From: Gammaproteobacteria bacterium
Lineage (GTDB): Bacteria > Pseudomonadota > Gammaproteobacteria > Steroidobacterales > Woeseiaceae
Direction: 5' to 3'
Assembly: GCA_030641695.1 (NCBI GenBank)
Contig: DAOWGY010000112.1
Span: forward strand, 1 to 22,240
Length of the DNA: 22,240 bases
Made by a program: the position numbers and the translations under genes. Of this stretch, positions 1 through 6,412 are shown in pieces. The notes below the pieces were generated by a model that searched no databases, was not told the origin of the DNA, and was given only the letters and a program-made list of their open reading frames with translations. How positions within the stretch are numbered: the stretch's first letter is position 1; each line of letters begins with the position of its first letter.

Positions 1-31
1 AGACCGTCGCGAGCGAACCCGGCCGCAGAGT

Positions 32-349
32 TCAAAAAGCACCAATGCGGATCGAGCGGGCTTGGCTGAGCTTTCTATCCGTGCTGATAGGGGCTGCTTG
101 TCCGAGCTCAATGCCGCCGCCGTAGTTGCACCAGTCTTTGCCGCCACAATGCAACAGTGCGCGACGTTGCAGCACCACATCACGACCGAGCAGCAGCCGG
201 GAAGGAGTTTTGACGACCACACCCGGTTCACACCGTAGCCCATGCGCCGAGAGCATGGCGAGCCTGACGGGCAAAAGCTCGAGCAGGGCGTCACGGAGCC
301 GTCGACCGAATGCCGGTCTTTGACCTGTCGCCGACATTTCACTGTCCAT
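32..349 (-). CDS. Hexapeptide-repeat acyltransferase, N-terminal part, apparently truncated by an in-frame stop
   Basis: This 105-residue product resembles the N-terminus of WbbJ/LbetaH-type O-acyltransferases of polysaccharide clusters. Visible features are a leading helix, the stretch GVVVKTPSRLLLGRDVVLQ, and LLHCGGKDW...GGGIELG, followed by a weaker coil ending SIRIGAF. Such enzymes normally run to about 180-220 residues and use several more left-handed beta-helix turns for acyl-CoA binding. Here a TGA at 32-34 ends the frame. Read through it, the same frame continues TLRPGSLATV to the window edge, which fits the next hexapeptide coil, so this is probably a nonsense pseudogene whose remainder lies outside the window. 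The ATG lies 20 bp after the stop of the upstream membrane-protein gene, so the two are probably co-transcribed. The shine-dalgarno is weak. The family call is moderately sure; activity is unlikely unless the stop is a sequence error. Confidence 0.6.
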   Translation of the reverse strand: MDSEMSATGQRPAFGRRLRDALLELLPVRLAMLSAHGLRCEPGVVVKTPSRLLLGRDVVLQRRALLHCGGKDWCNYGGGIELGQAAPISTDRKLSQARSIRIGAF

Positions 350-369
350 TATCTGATCTGATTCGGAAG

Positions 370-1335
370 TCAGGCTGAAGTGGCGTTGCCGTCATTACTG
401 GCTCCGGGTTCAGGTTTTACGAACGCGAATGCCAGGAACATCAGGGATTCAACGAGAATCTGCCACAGTCGAATGAATACCGCCAGAAACGTCAGCTCCG
501 GCAGGCTCATCAATGGAGAGGCCAGCGCAAAAAAGCCGGCTTCACGAACGCCGAGCCCTCCCGGGGTAATCATTGCCAGGTAACCAACGACCCAGGCCAA
601 TGAGTACGATGCGCACAATAACCAGATATTGACGTCTCCGAGAATTTCGAAGACCTGTGATAGCGCCCACCAGATCGACAGGTAGCAACACCAAACGAGC
701 ACAAAAGCGCTGCTGATGGCGGCAGCGGCAACCCAGGTCAGCCGTGGCTGCGAAGCCACGGCGCTCGTGAACGGTTGCATGCGGGCCGGCATGACTCTCG
801 CAAGCCCTGCGGCAATTCCGCCGACCCAGTTCTGTCGCAGGGCGAGACTGATTGCAGCCACGCCTGCGGCGCCAAAAATGATGCCGGCACCCGGACCTGT
901 CGTCACAAAGAGGAACAAAACGGCGGCGACCAGCACGTTGAAAGCCATCGAATAGAGCATGAAGTCCACATTGGCCCTGACCATCGACGCCGTAGGAATT
1001 CTCGACCGAGTTTCGTTCACCAGGTACATCACGCCCCAGATGCGACCGGGCAGATGTCTCAAGATCTGTGCGACGAACAGCATGCGTGCCGCGTCACTCA
1101 GCGCAATCGAAATCCTCGCGTAGGCCTGCAACAGCGTCCGGAAGATCGGGACCATGAATAGTAAAGCCACACAGCCTGCCACGATTGTGAAAACGAGCCA
1201 GGCAATGCTATCAATGGCAAAGCTCTCCTTGAGGCCCGCAAACTCACGTGAGAATACGACGGCGATCCAGACAATGCCGGCCGCAAGGATAATTCTGGAT
1301 ATCCAAAGTCGGGTTTGATTCGTTTGCTTTGCCAT
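370..1335 (-). CDS. Multi-pass membrane protein, lysylphosphatidylglycerol synthase TM-domain (UPF0104/flippase-like) family
   Basis: The 321-residue product is almost entirely hydrophobic, with about eight predicted membrane helices (roughly 10-30, 43-66, 124-145, 149-166, 200-226, 236-258 and 281-306 are clearest). Two family signatures are visible: LPGRIWG at 95-101 and TPGGLGVREAG at 257-267. It matches the transmembrane domain of MprF/AglD-like proteins but lacks the soluble aminoacyl-transfer domain of MprF. Free-standing members often sit in polysaccharide clusters and are thought to move or accommodate lipid-linked substrates; the role here is inferred. It diverges from rfbB and precedes the truncated acyltransferase by 20 bp. 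The ATG start gives a normal first helix; its ribosome-binding site is weak. Confidence 0.85.
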   Translation of the reverse strand: MAKQTNQTRLWISRIILAAGIVWIAVVFSREFAGLKESFAIDSIAWLVFTIVAGCVALLFMVPIFRTLLQAYARISIALSDAARMLFVAQILRHLPGRIWGVMYLVNETRSRIPTASMVRANVDFMLYSMAFNVLVAAVLFLFVTTGPGAGIIFGAAGVAAISLALRQNWVGGIAAGLARVMPARMQPFTSAVASQPRLTWVAAAAISSAFVLVWCCYLSIWWALSQVFEILGDVNIWLLCASYSLAWVVGYLAMITPGGLGVREAGFFALASPLMSLPELTFLAVFIRLWQILVESLMFLAFAFVKPEPGASNDGNATSA

Positions 1336-1392
1336 TGCGATGTCAGTCTTCCCCGCGACAAGGATAGCAAAGGCCTGCTACCGGGCCGCCGT

Positions 1393-1468
1393 GCTGTGCA
1401 AGATTCGTGACGCAGTTCCGGCGTGTGACGTCGGTGCCGGTAAGCTGTCATTGCACAGCTCGCTGTGC
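1393..1468. promoter_or_regulatory. Cluster of GCTGTGC/AGCTGT inverted repeats in the divergent intergenic region
   Basis: The 218-bp gap between the flippase-like gene and rfbB contains GCTGTGCAA at 1393-1401, its reverse complement TTGCACAGC at 1451-1459, and GCTGTGC again at 1462-1468. The last two form a perfect 7-bp inverted repeat with a 2-base centre (1453-1468). An overlapping repeat AGCTGT-N6-ACAGCT spans 1443-1460. Such symmetric repeats between divergent genes are typical of dimeric regulator sites, but no known consensus is matched, so the operator role is only a suggestion. Confidence 0.3.
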
Positions 1469-1520
1469 CTGCAGGAATCCGCCATGCAGTTTCCACGTGC
1501 AGGTCGGCGGTATTTTGGGG

Positions 1521-1529
1521 TGGTATCAT
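1521..1529 (+). promoter_or_regulatory. Candidate extended -10 promoter for rfbB
   Basis: TGGTATCAT combines an extended -10 TG with TATCAT, a 5 of 6 match to TATAAT. No good -35 hexamer lies at the right distance. Transcription would begin near 1536, just ahead of the AGGAG at 1543-1547 and the rfbB start. Confidence 0.3.
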
Positions 1530-1553
1530 TGCCACAATTTTCAGGAGCTTCGT

Positions 1554-2630
1554 TTGGCGATTCTGGTCACTGGCGGCGCTGGGTTCATCGGCTCGAATTT
1601 CGTGCTCGAATGGTTGCGCCTGGGTCTCGGGCCGTTAGTTAATCTGGACAAGCTGACCTACGCCGGAAATTTGCGAAATCTCTCGTCGATCGATGACGAC
1701 GCGGATTACACGTTCGTGCACGCCGATATCTGCGATCGTGACACTGTGTTGCAACTCCTCAACGAGCACCGAATTTCGGCGATCGTAAATCTTGCTGCCG
1801 AGACACACGTCGACCGCTCGATTCATGATCCGGGCGAGTTCCTGCGAACCAATGTGCAGGGAACATTCGCGCTGCTCGAGGCCGCAAGGGCGTACTACGA
1901 CTCGCTGGTGGATGAGGCCCGCACCAATTTTCGATTTATCAATGTTTCGACCGACGAGGTTTACGGATCGTTGGATGCGGATGCGCCGGCCTTCACGGAA
2001 GACAGTTCTTACAGGCCCAACAGCCCGTATTCAGCATCGAAAGCGGCCGCCGATCATTTATGTCGAGCCTATTTTTCGACATACGGACTGCCGGTGTTAA
2101 CGACGAATTGTTCGAACAACTATGGTCCGTTCCAGTTTCCCGAAAAGTTGATTCCACTGGTGATTCGTAACGGCGTGCGTGGCGAATCGTTGCCGATTTA
2201 CGGAGATGGATGCAATGTGCGGGACTGGCTCTACGTCGGAGATCATTGCGACGCCATACGGCGGGTGCTCGAGTCGGGTCAGGTGGGCGGCACATACAAT
2301 GTCGGTGGCGACGCTGAAAGGACCAATATCGAGGTCGTCGAAGCAATGTGCGACATTCTCGATGAGTCTGTCGCCGGAGCCACCCCGGGCCAGCATCGGG
2401 GCCTGATCTCGTTCGTGGCGGACCGGCCCGGACATGACAGACGATACGCCATCGATGCAAGCAAGATTCGCGATGAACTCGGCTGGCAACCCACCGAATC
2501 ATTCGAGACGGGTTTGCAAAAGACCGTGCAGTGGTATCTCGATAACGAGGAATGGACGCAGAGCATTGAAACCGGTGAGTATCGCGACTGGTTAGAGGCC
2601 AACTACGAACTCAGGGCCTGCAGATCATGA
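1554..2630 (+). CDS. rfbB: dTDP-glucose 4,6-dehydratase
   Basis: RfbB (RmlB) is an NAD-dependent extended SDR enzyme that converts dTDP-glucose to dTDP-4-keto-6-deoxyglucose in the cytoplasm. The 358-residue product has the Rossmann motif TGGAGFIG at 6-13, the active-site stretch STDEVYG at 132-138 (Thr-Asp-Glu) and YSASK at 159-163 (catalytic Tyr and Lys). The frame is open back to 1407, but the TTG at 1554 is chosen because AGGAG sits 6 bp before it and the protein then begins MAILVTGG, as in the family, with normal length. It is the first gene of an operon; its TGA overlaps the ATG of rfbA by 4 bp. No rfbC or rfbD follows, so the keto sugar is probably used by the aminotransferase gene downstream rather than for rhamnose. 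Confidence 0.96.
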   Translation: MAILVTGGAGFIGSNFVLEWLRLGLGPLVNLDKLTYAGNLRNLSSIDDDADYTFVHADICDRDTVLQLLNEHRISAIVNLAAETHVDRSIHDPGEFLRTNVQGTFALLEAARAYYDSLVDEARTNFRFINVSTDEVYGSLDADAPAFTEDSSYRPNSPYSASKAAADHLCRAYFSTYGLPVLTTNCSNNYGPFQFPEKLIPLVIRNGVRGESLPIYGDGCNVRDWLYVGDHCDAIRRVLESGQVGGTYNVGGDAERTNIEVVEAMCDILDESVAGATPGQHRGLISFVADRPGHDRRYAIDASKIRDELGWQPTESFETGLQKTVQWYLDNEEWTQSIETGEYRDWLEANYELRACRS

Positions 2631-3502
2631 AGGGAATCATCCTCGCCGGCGGCTCGGGTGTCCGGCTGCATCCTCTGACACAGGTAATTTCGAAGCAGCT
2701 ACTGCCGGTTTACGACAAGCCGATGATCTACTATCCGCTGTCGATCCTGATGCTTGCCGGCATCCGCGACATTCTCGTCATCTCGACGCCGCAGGACACG
2801 CCACGTTTCGAGGCGCTGCTTGGTGACGGCAGTCAGCTCGGCGTCTCACTGTCGTATGCCGTACAGCCCGAGCCCGGCGGGCTCGCACAGGCATTCATTA
2901 TCGGCGCTGATTTTGTCGCCGGTGAGCCATGCGCGATGATCCTCGGTGACAATTTGTTCTACGGCACTGATCTGCAACCGAAGCTACAGAGGGCTGCGGC
3001 GAGGGCATCCGGCGCCACCGTTTTTGCGTACACCGTAAAGGACCCGCAGCGTTACGGGGTCGTCGAGCTCGACGACAATGAACGTCCACTCAGTATCGAG
3101 GAAAAACCCGACGCTCCGAAATCGCGCCTTGCGGTTACAGGCCTGTATTTTTTTGACGGCAGGGTAGCGGAGCTTGCCCGCTCACTGAGCCCCTCGGCCA
3201 GGGGGGAGATCGAGATAACCGATATCAACAAGATTTACCTGGAGCGCGGCGAATTGCATGTGGAACTGCTCGGGCGTGGTACGGCGTGGCTCGATACGGG
3301 GACGCACGACTCATTGCTTGCGGCGTCCAATTTCGTCAAGACCATCGAAGAGCGTCAGGGACTCAAGGTGTGCTGCCCGGAAGAAATCGCCTATTACATG
3401 GGCTACCTGACGGCAGAGCAGCTCGAGGCAATAGCCGAACCACTTACCGGCGGCGGCTATGGCAACTACCTGATGAGCCTGCTCGACGGCCACAAAGCGT
3501 AG
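2627..3502 (+). CDS. rfbA: Glucose-1-phosphate thymidylyltransferase
   Basis: RfbA (RmlA) joins dTTP and glucose-1-phosphate to give dTDP-glucose, the substrate of the RfbB encoded just upstream. The 291-residue length is standard. The nucleotide-binding loop LAGGSGVRLHPLT lies at 6-18, followed by SKQLLPVYDKPMIYYPL (22-38), and the metal-binding Asp is in ILGDNLFYG (D108). The sequence EKPDAPKS and the later WLDTGTHDSL block are also typical. The ATG overlaps the rfbB stop (ATGA), which implies translational coupling. Activity in this family is usually feedback-controlled by the final dTDP-sugar. Confidence 0.96.
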   Translation: MKGIILAGGSGVRLHPLTQVISKQLLPVYDKPMIYYPLSILMLAGIRDILVISTPQDTPRFEALLGDGSQLGVSLSYAVQPEPGGLAQAFIIGADFVAGEPCAMILGDNLFYGTDLQPKLQRAAARASGATVFAYTVKDPQRYGVVELDDNERPLSIEEKPDAPKSRLAVTGLYFFDGRVAELARSLSPSARGEIEITDINKIYLERGELHVELLGRGTAWLDTGTHDSLLAASNFVKTIEERQGLKVCCPEEIAYYMGYLTAEQLEAIAEPLTGGGYGNYLMSLLDGHKA

Positions 3503-3512
3503 GGGTCGGATT

Positions 3513-4682
3513 GTGGCCTCGGATCTGCCCGACAAGTTTATTGTATTTGGCGCCCCGGATATCCGGCGCGAAGAAATCGACGAGGTCGTGGACAGCCTCG
3601 AGTCGGGCTGGCTCGGGACCGGGCCGAAAGTGCAGCGATTTGAAAACGAGTTTGCGGTTTATCGTCGCGTGCCGACCGATCGCGTCGCGGCGCTGAACTC
3701 CTGCACCGCGGCATTGCACGTAAGCATGCTTGCAGCGGGAATCGGCGCCGGTGATGAGGTTATCACAACGGCGATGACCTTCTGTGCGACCGTCAACGCG
3801 GTCATTCACGCCGGTGGAATACCCGTTCCCATCGACATCGAGCCCGACTCGCTCAATATTGACCCGCAGCTGCTCGAGAGCAAGATAACGTCCCGGACGC
3901 GCGCGATAATTCCGGTCCATTTCGCCGGCAGATCTTGCGACATGGATCGAATCTGCGCGATAGCGGAGAAACACGACTTGCTCGTCATCGAAGACTGTGC
4001 ACACGCCATTGAAACCGAATGGCATGGTCGAGCGGTGGGGACCTTTACGGATTTCGGTTGCTTCAGTTTTTACGTGACCAAGAATGTCACGACCGGGGAA
4101 GGTGGCATGGTGATCGCGCGTTCCGCGAAAGCGATCGAGCGAATCAAGATCCTGTCTCTGCACGGCATGAGCAAAGACGCGTGGCACCGCTTTGGTGACA
4201 AGGGCTACAAGCATTATCAGGTCGTCGATGCCGGGTTCAAGTACAACATGATGGATCTGCAGGCTGCGGTGGGGATTCATCAATTGAGCCGCGTCGAACA
4301 GGCGTGGGAGAGACGCCGGGAAATCTGGCAGCACTATCAGGAAGCTTTCGACAATTCGCCTGTCGGAATGCCGTCAGACCCCGAGCCCGACACCCGGCAC
4401 GGACATCATCTTTACACAGTGACGATCTCGGCTGATGCGTGCGGCGTCTCGAGGGACGAGTTCCTCACAAGAATGCAGGAATCGCGAATTGGTGTTGGCG
4501 TTCACTATCAATGCCTGGCTGAACATCCGTATTACATGGAGCGGTTTGGCTGGCGCGCTGCAGACTTCCCGGTTGCAAGCGCATTCGGCGCCTCGACCGT
4601 CAGCTTGCCGTTGTCCGCGCGCCTGACGGACGCCGAAGTGAATTACGTCATCGATAGAACACTCGCGATCATCAGTTCCTGA
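3513..4682 (+). CDS. DegT/DnrJ/EryC1/StrS-family sugar aminotransferase (ArnB-like)
   Basis: This is a PLP-dependent aminotransferase that places an amino group on a nucleotide-linked keto sugar, normally using glutamate. In the 389-residue product, the PLP-binding Lys is K190 in FYVTKNVTTGEGG, and the acidic pair E160-D161 in VIEDCAHA supplies the Asp that contacts the PLP ring. HFAGRSCDMDRI (136-147) and GFKYNMMDLQAA are family blocks; overall it reads most like ArnB/PseC/PglE-type enzymes. A GTG start is used, with AGGGG 7 bp upstream and 10 bp after rfbA. Because RfbA and RfbB precede it, the likely substrate is dTDP-4-keto-6-deoxyglucose and the likely product dTDP-4-amino-4,6-dideoxyglucose (viosamine) or the galacto epimer. 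The stereochemistry cannot be told from sequence, and a C3 ketone substrate is not excluded. Confidence 0.9.
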   Translation: MASDLPDKFIVFGAPDIRREEIDEVVDSLESGWLGTGPKVQRFENEFAVYRRVPTDRVAALNSCTAALHVSMLAAGIGAGDEVITTAMTFCATVNAVIHAGGIPVPIDIEPDSLNIDPQLLESKITSRTRAIIPVHFAGRSCDMDRICAIAEKHDLLVIEDCAHAIETEWHGRAVGTFTDFGCFSFYVTKNVTTGEGGMVIARSAKAIERIKILSLHGMSKDAWHRFGDKGYKHYQVVDAGFKYNMMDLQAAVGIHQLSRVEQAWERRREIWQHYQEAFDNSPVGMPSDPEPDTRHGHHLYTVTISADACGVSRDEFLTRMQESRIGVGVHYQCLAEHPYYMERFGWRAADFPVASAFGASTVSLPLSARLTDAEVNYVIDRTLAIISS

Positions 4683-4717
4683 TGCAGCCTCGATCGTCAT
4701 GCTGAGAACTTAAGCCA

Positions 4718-5467
4718 GTGGGCGAACTGAAAAACAAAGCTGCCCGATATGCGGAGTCATTTGACGGGGCTTCGCCGTTGTCGGACGAGGACAACAGATC
4801 ACGGAAGGCGGCGAAGATCAGGGCCGTCCTCGAGGCCGAAGGCTCATTCGAACATCCAGGTGTTCGAATTCTGGACATCGGTTGTTCCTTTGGCATCATT
4901 CTCGAACAGCTCACACCAGCAAATGGCCTCGGCGTCGGTGTCGACATGGATCGAAGCATCGGCCGAGATGCCGACAACCTGGCGTTCGCTCGCGCCGATG
5001 CGGAAAATCTGCCGTTTCGATCCGGATCCTTCGACATCGTCGTCTGCAATCACGTTTATGAACATACGGACAACGCATCCCGGTTGCTGTCGGAAATCAG
5101 TCGTGTCATGTCCGATGATGCGGTCTGTTACTTTGCCGGGCCCAACAAATACGAACCTGTGGAACCGCACTACGGACTGCCGTTCCTGAGCTGGTTGCCC
5201 AGGCGACTGGCCGATGCGTACATGCGACTTGCAGGCAAGGGCGACAGCTACCCCGAGCAGCCTTACTCGCGGCCCCGGCTGCGCAAGCTACTCGCGGATT
5301 TCGTTGTTACCGACTACACGGAGAAGATCGTCCAGGACCCGCTAAAATTCGAAGCGACGGATATCCTTCCTCCCCGTTCGGTGAAGCGCTGGGTCGCCAA
5401 AGCGATGCTGCGCCTTGCACCGTTCTTTTTCCCGGGCTTTGTTTACGTACTCAGAAAAAGCGTCTAA
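4718..5467 (+). CDS. SAM-dependent class I methyltransferase (Methyltransf_11-like)
   Basis: The 249-residue product has the SAM-binding motif I ILDIGCSFG at 51-59, the acidic ribose-binding block GVDMD at 74-78 and the post-core FDIVVCNHVYEH at 105-116. The C-terminal third (HYGLPFLSWLPRRLADAYMR and onward) resembles methyltransferases of polysaccharide clusters. The acceptor is unknown; O- or N-methylation of the amino sugar made by the operon is the simplest idea. It is the last gene of the plus-strand operon, 35 bp after the aminotransferase, and begins at GTG with a weak ribosome-binding site. Its TAA is only 4 bp from the stop of the oppositely transcribed GNAT gene, and no terminator hairpin is visible between them. 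Confidence 0.87.
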   Translation: MGELKNKAARYAESFDGASPLSDEDNRSRKAAKIRAVLEAEGSFEHPGVRILDIGCSFGIILEQLTPANGLGVGVDMDRSIGRDADNLAFARADAENLPFRSGSFDIVVCNHVYEHTDNASRLLSEISRVMSDDAVCYFAGPNKYEPVEPHYGLPFLSWLPRRLADAYMRLAGKGDSYPEQPYSRPRLRKLLADFVVTDYTEKIVQDPLKFEATDILPPRSVKRWVAKAMLRLAPFFFPGFVYVLRKSV

Positions 5468-5471
5468 GCGC

Positions 5472-6410
5472 TCAGGAAATCAGTCTGTACAGTCGTTCCA
5501 CGGCCTTGAACAGCGGATAGGCGGGCGAGAGCCGCAATGTGTAGGTCTTGAGCGACCTGGTTTCACCGCCCCATTTTTCCTTGTAACGCACGAGAGTGGG
5601 CTGATCAGGTGGCGAGGCCATGAAATTGAAAACGTCGTCGCCGCCCGACTTTGCAGAGGCGATAGCCTCGGCCAGGATCAGGTCCGACGGACTGAGTTGT
5701 CGCAGGTCGGCCCTGGCTCCGCCATGCAGATAGTAAGCGGTCCCGGCGTGGTGCACGATCACCGCGAAACCAACGATATCGCTGTCCAGGCTGGCGATGA
5801 ATACCTGCAGCGCCGGATTTAGCTTCGCCAGTTCGAGAAGTGACGAAAAGTAGTCGGCGTTGTACCGAAGCGAACCGCCATGGTGCTTCACTGCGCTTGC
5901 ATACATGTCGAACAAAATTGGACCGAGGCCGGGGTCGCTGGATTGACAGACGCTGAGGCCCGAGCGCTCGGCCTTGCGAATATCACGACGCAGGTTCTTG
6001 GAGACCCCCATCAGTTCCCAGCCCTGCAAGTCGGTTATCGCCGTCTCGGGGTTGGATACGTAAGGTAGTTCGAGATCGGGACTGGCTGTAAAGGCGCTCA
6101 CCGGCGCCCGGATGCACGTGAGGTCCAGAGCAGGCTTCGTCGCCATCAGTTGCGAGATAATTGCGGTGAGCGACGCCGTGTTGCCGGTAACGCTACCAGC
6201 GGGGAACCCGACGTATCCAATCGAGAACGGACCGGCCTTGAACGCCGTTACTGCGGCGCCATCCTGCCCGTTGCATGCGTACACAGTGCGGCAGCCAAAA
6301 CTCGTCTCGAGCAATTGCTGCCAGTCAACAGAGCCGAACAGGGCTGACGACGCCTGGCAGAGCGCGGGCCAGTCGGGTGGAGGGCTCGTTGAAAACTGAT
6401 AATTTCGCAA
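5472..6410 (-). CDS. FemAB/BioF2-like GNAT-family acyltransferase
   Basis: The 312-residue product looks like the double-GNAT-fold proteins (FemAB, Acetyltransf_6) found in exopolysaccharide and O-antigen clusters. Recognisable parts are SKNLRRDIRKAERSG at 137-151, the central strand IVGFAVIVHHAGTAYYLHGG (212-231) and the C-terminal FMASPPDQPTLVRYKEKWGG (263-282). FemAB relatives transfer aminoacyl or acyl groups to amines; an amino sugar is a plausible acceptor here, but this is inference. The start is TTG at 6408-6410, preceded on its strand by AGGA with about 6 bp spacing, and sits 2 bp after the stop of the GT4 gene, so it is the last gene of the pilS-pilR operon strand. No signal peptide or membrane segment is seen. 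Confidence 0.8.
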   Translation of the reverse strand: MRNYQFSTSPPPDWPALCQASSALFGSVDWQQLLETSFGCRTVYACNGQDGAAVTAFKAGPFSIGYVGFPAGSVTGNTASLTAIISQLMATKPALDLTCIRAPVSAFTASPDLELPYVSNPETAITDLQGWELMGVSKNLRRDIRKAERSGLSVCQSSDPGLGPILFDMYASAVKHHGGSLRYNADYFSSLLELAKLNPALQVFIASLDSDIVGFAVIVHHAGTAYYLHGGARADLRQLSPSDLILAEAIASAKSGGDDVFNFMASPPDQPTLVRYKEKWGGETRSLKTYTLRLSPAYPLFKAVERLYRLIS

Positions 6411-6412
6411 CG

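Noticed and set aside
1365..1380. TAGCA...TGCTA repeat upstream of the flippase-like gene as an operator
   Set aside because: The arms are only 5 bases and the centre is asymmetric; it could easily arise by chance.
1098..1535. Minus-strand open frame (145 residues) covering the divergent gap upstream of rfbB
   Set aside because: It overlaps the flippase-like gene in another frame and its sequence is Arg/Ser-rich without any family signal.
1407..1553. Upstream extension of the rfbB frame (407-residue version)
   Set aside because: The extra 49 residues have no family similarity, and a TTG at 1554 with AGGAG 6 bp upstream gives the normal start and length.
3444..4334. Minus-strand open frame (296 residues) opposite the aminotransferase
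   Set aside because: It is antisense to a gene with all catalytic residues and has no protein-family features.
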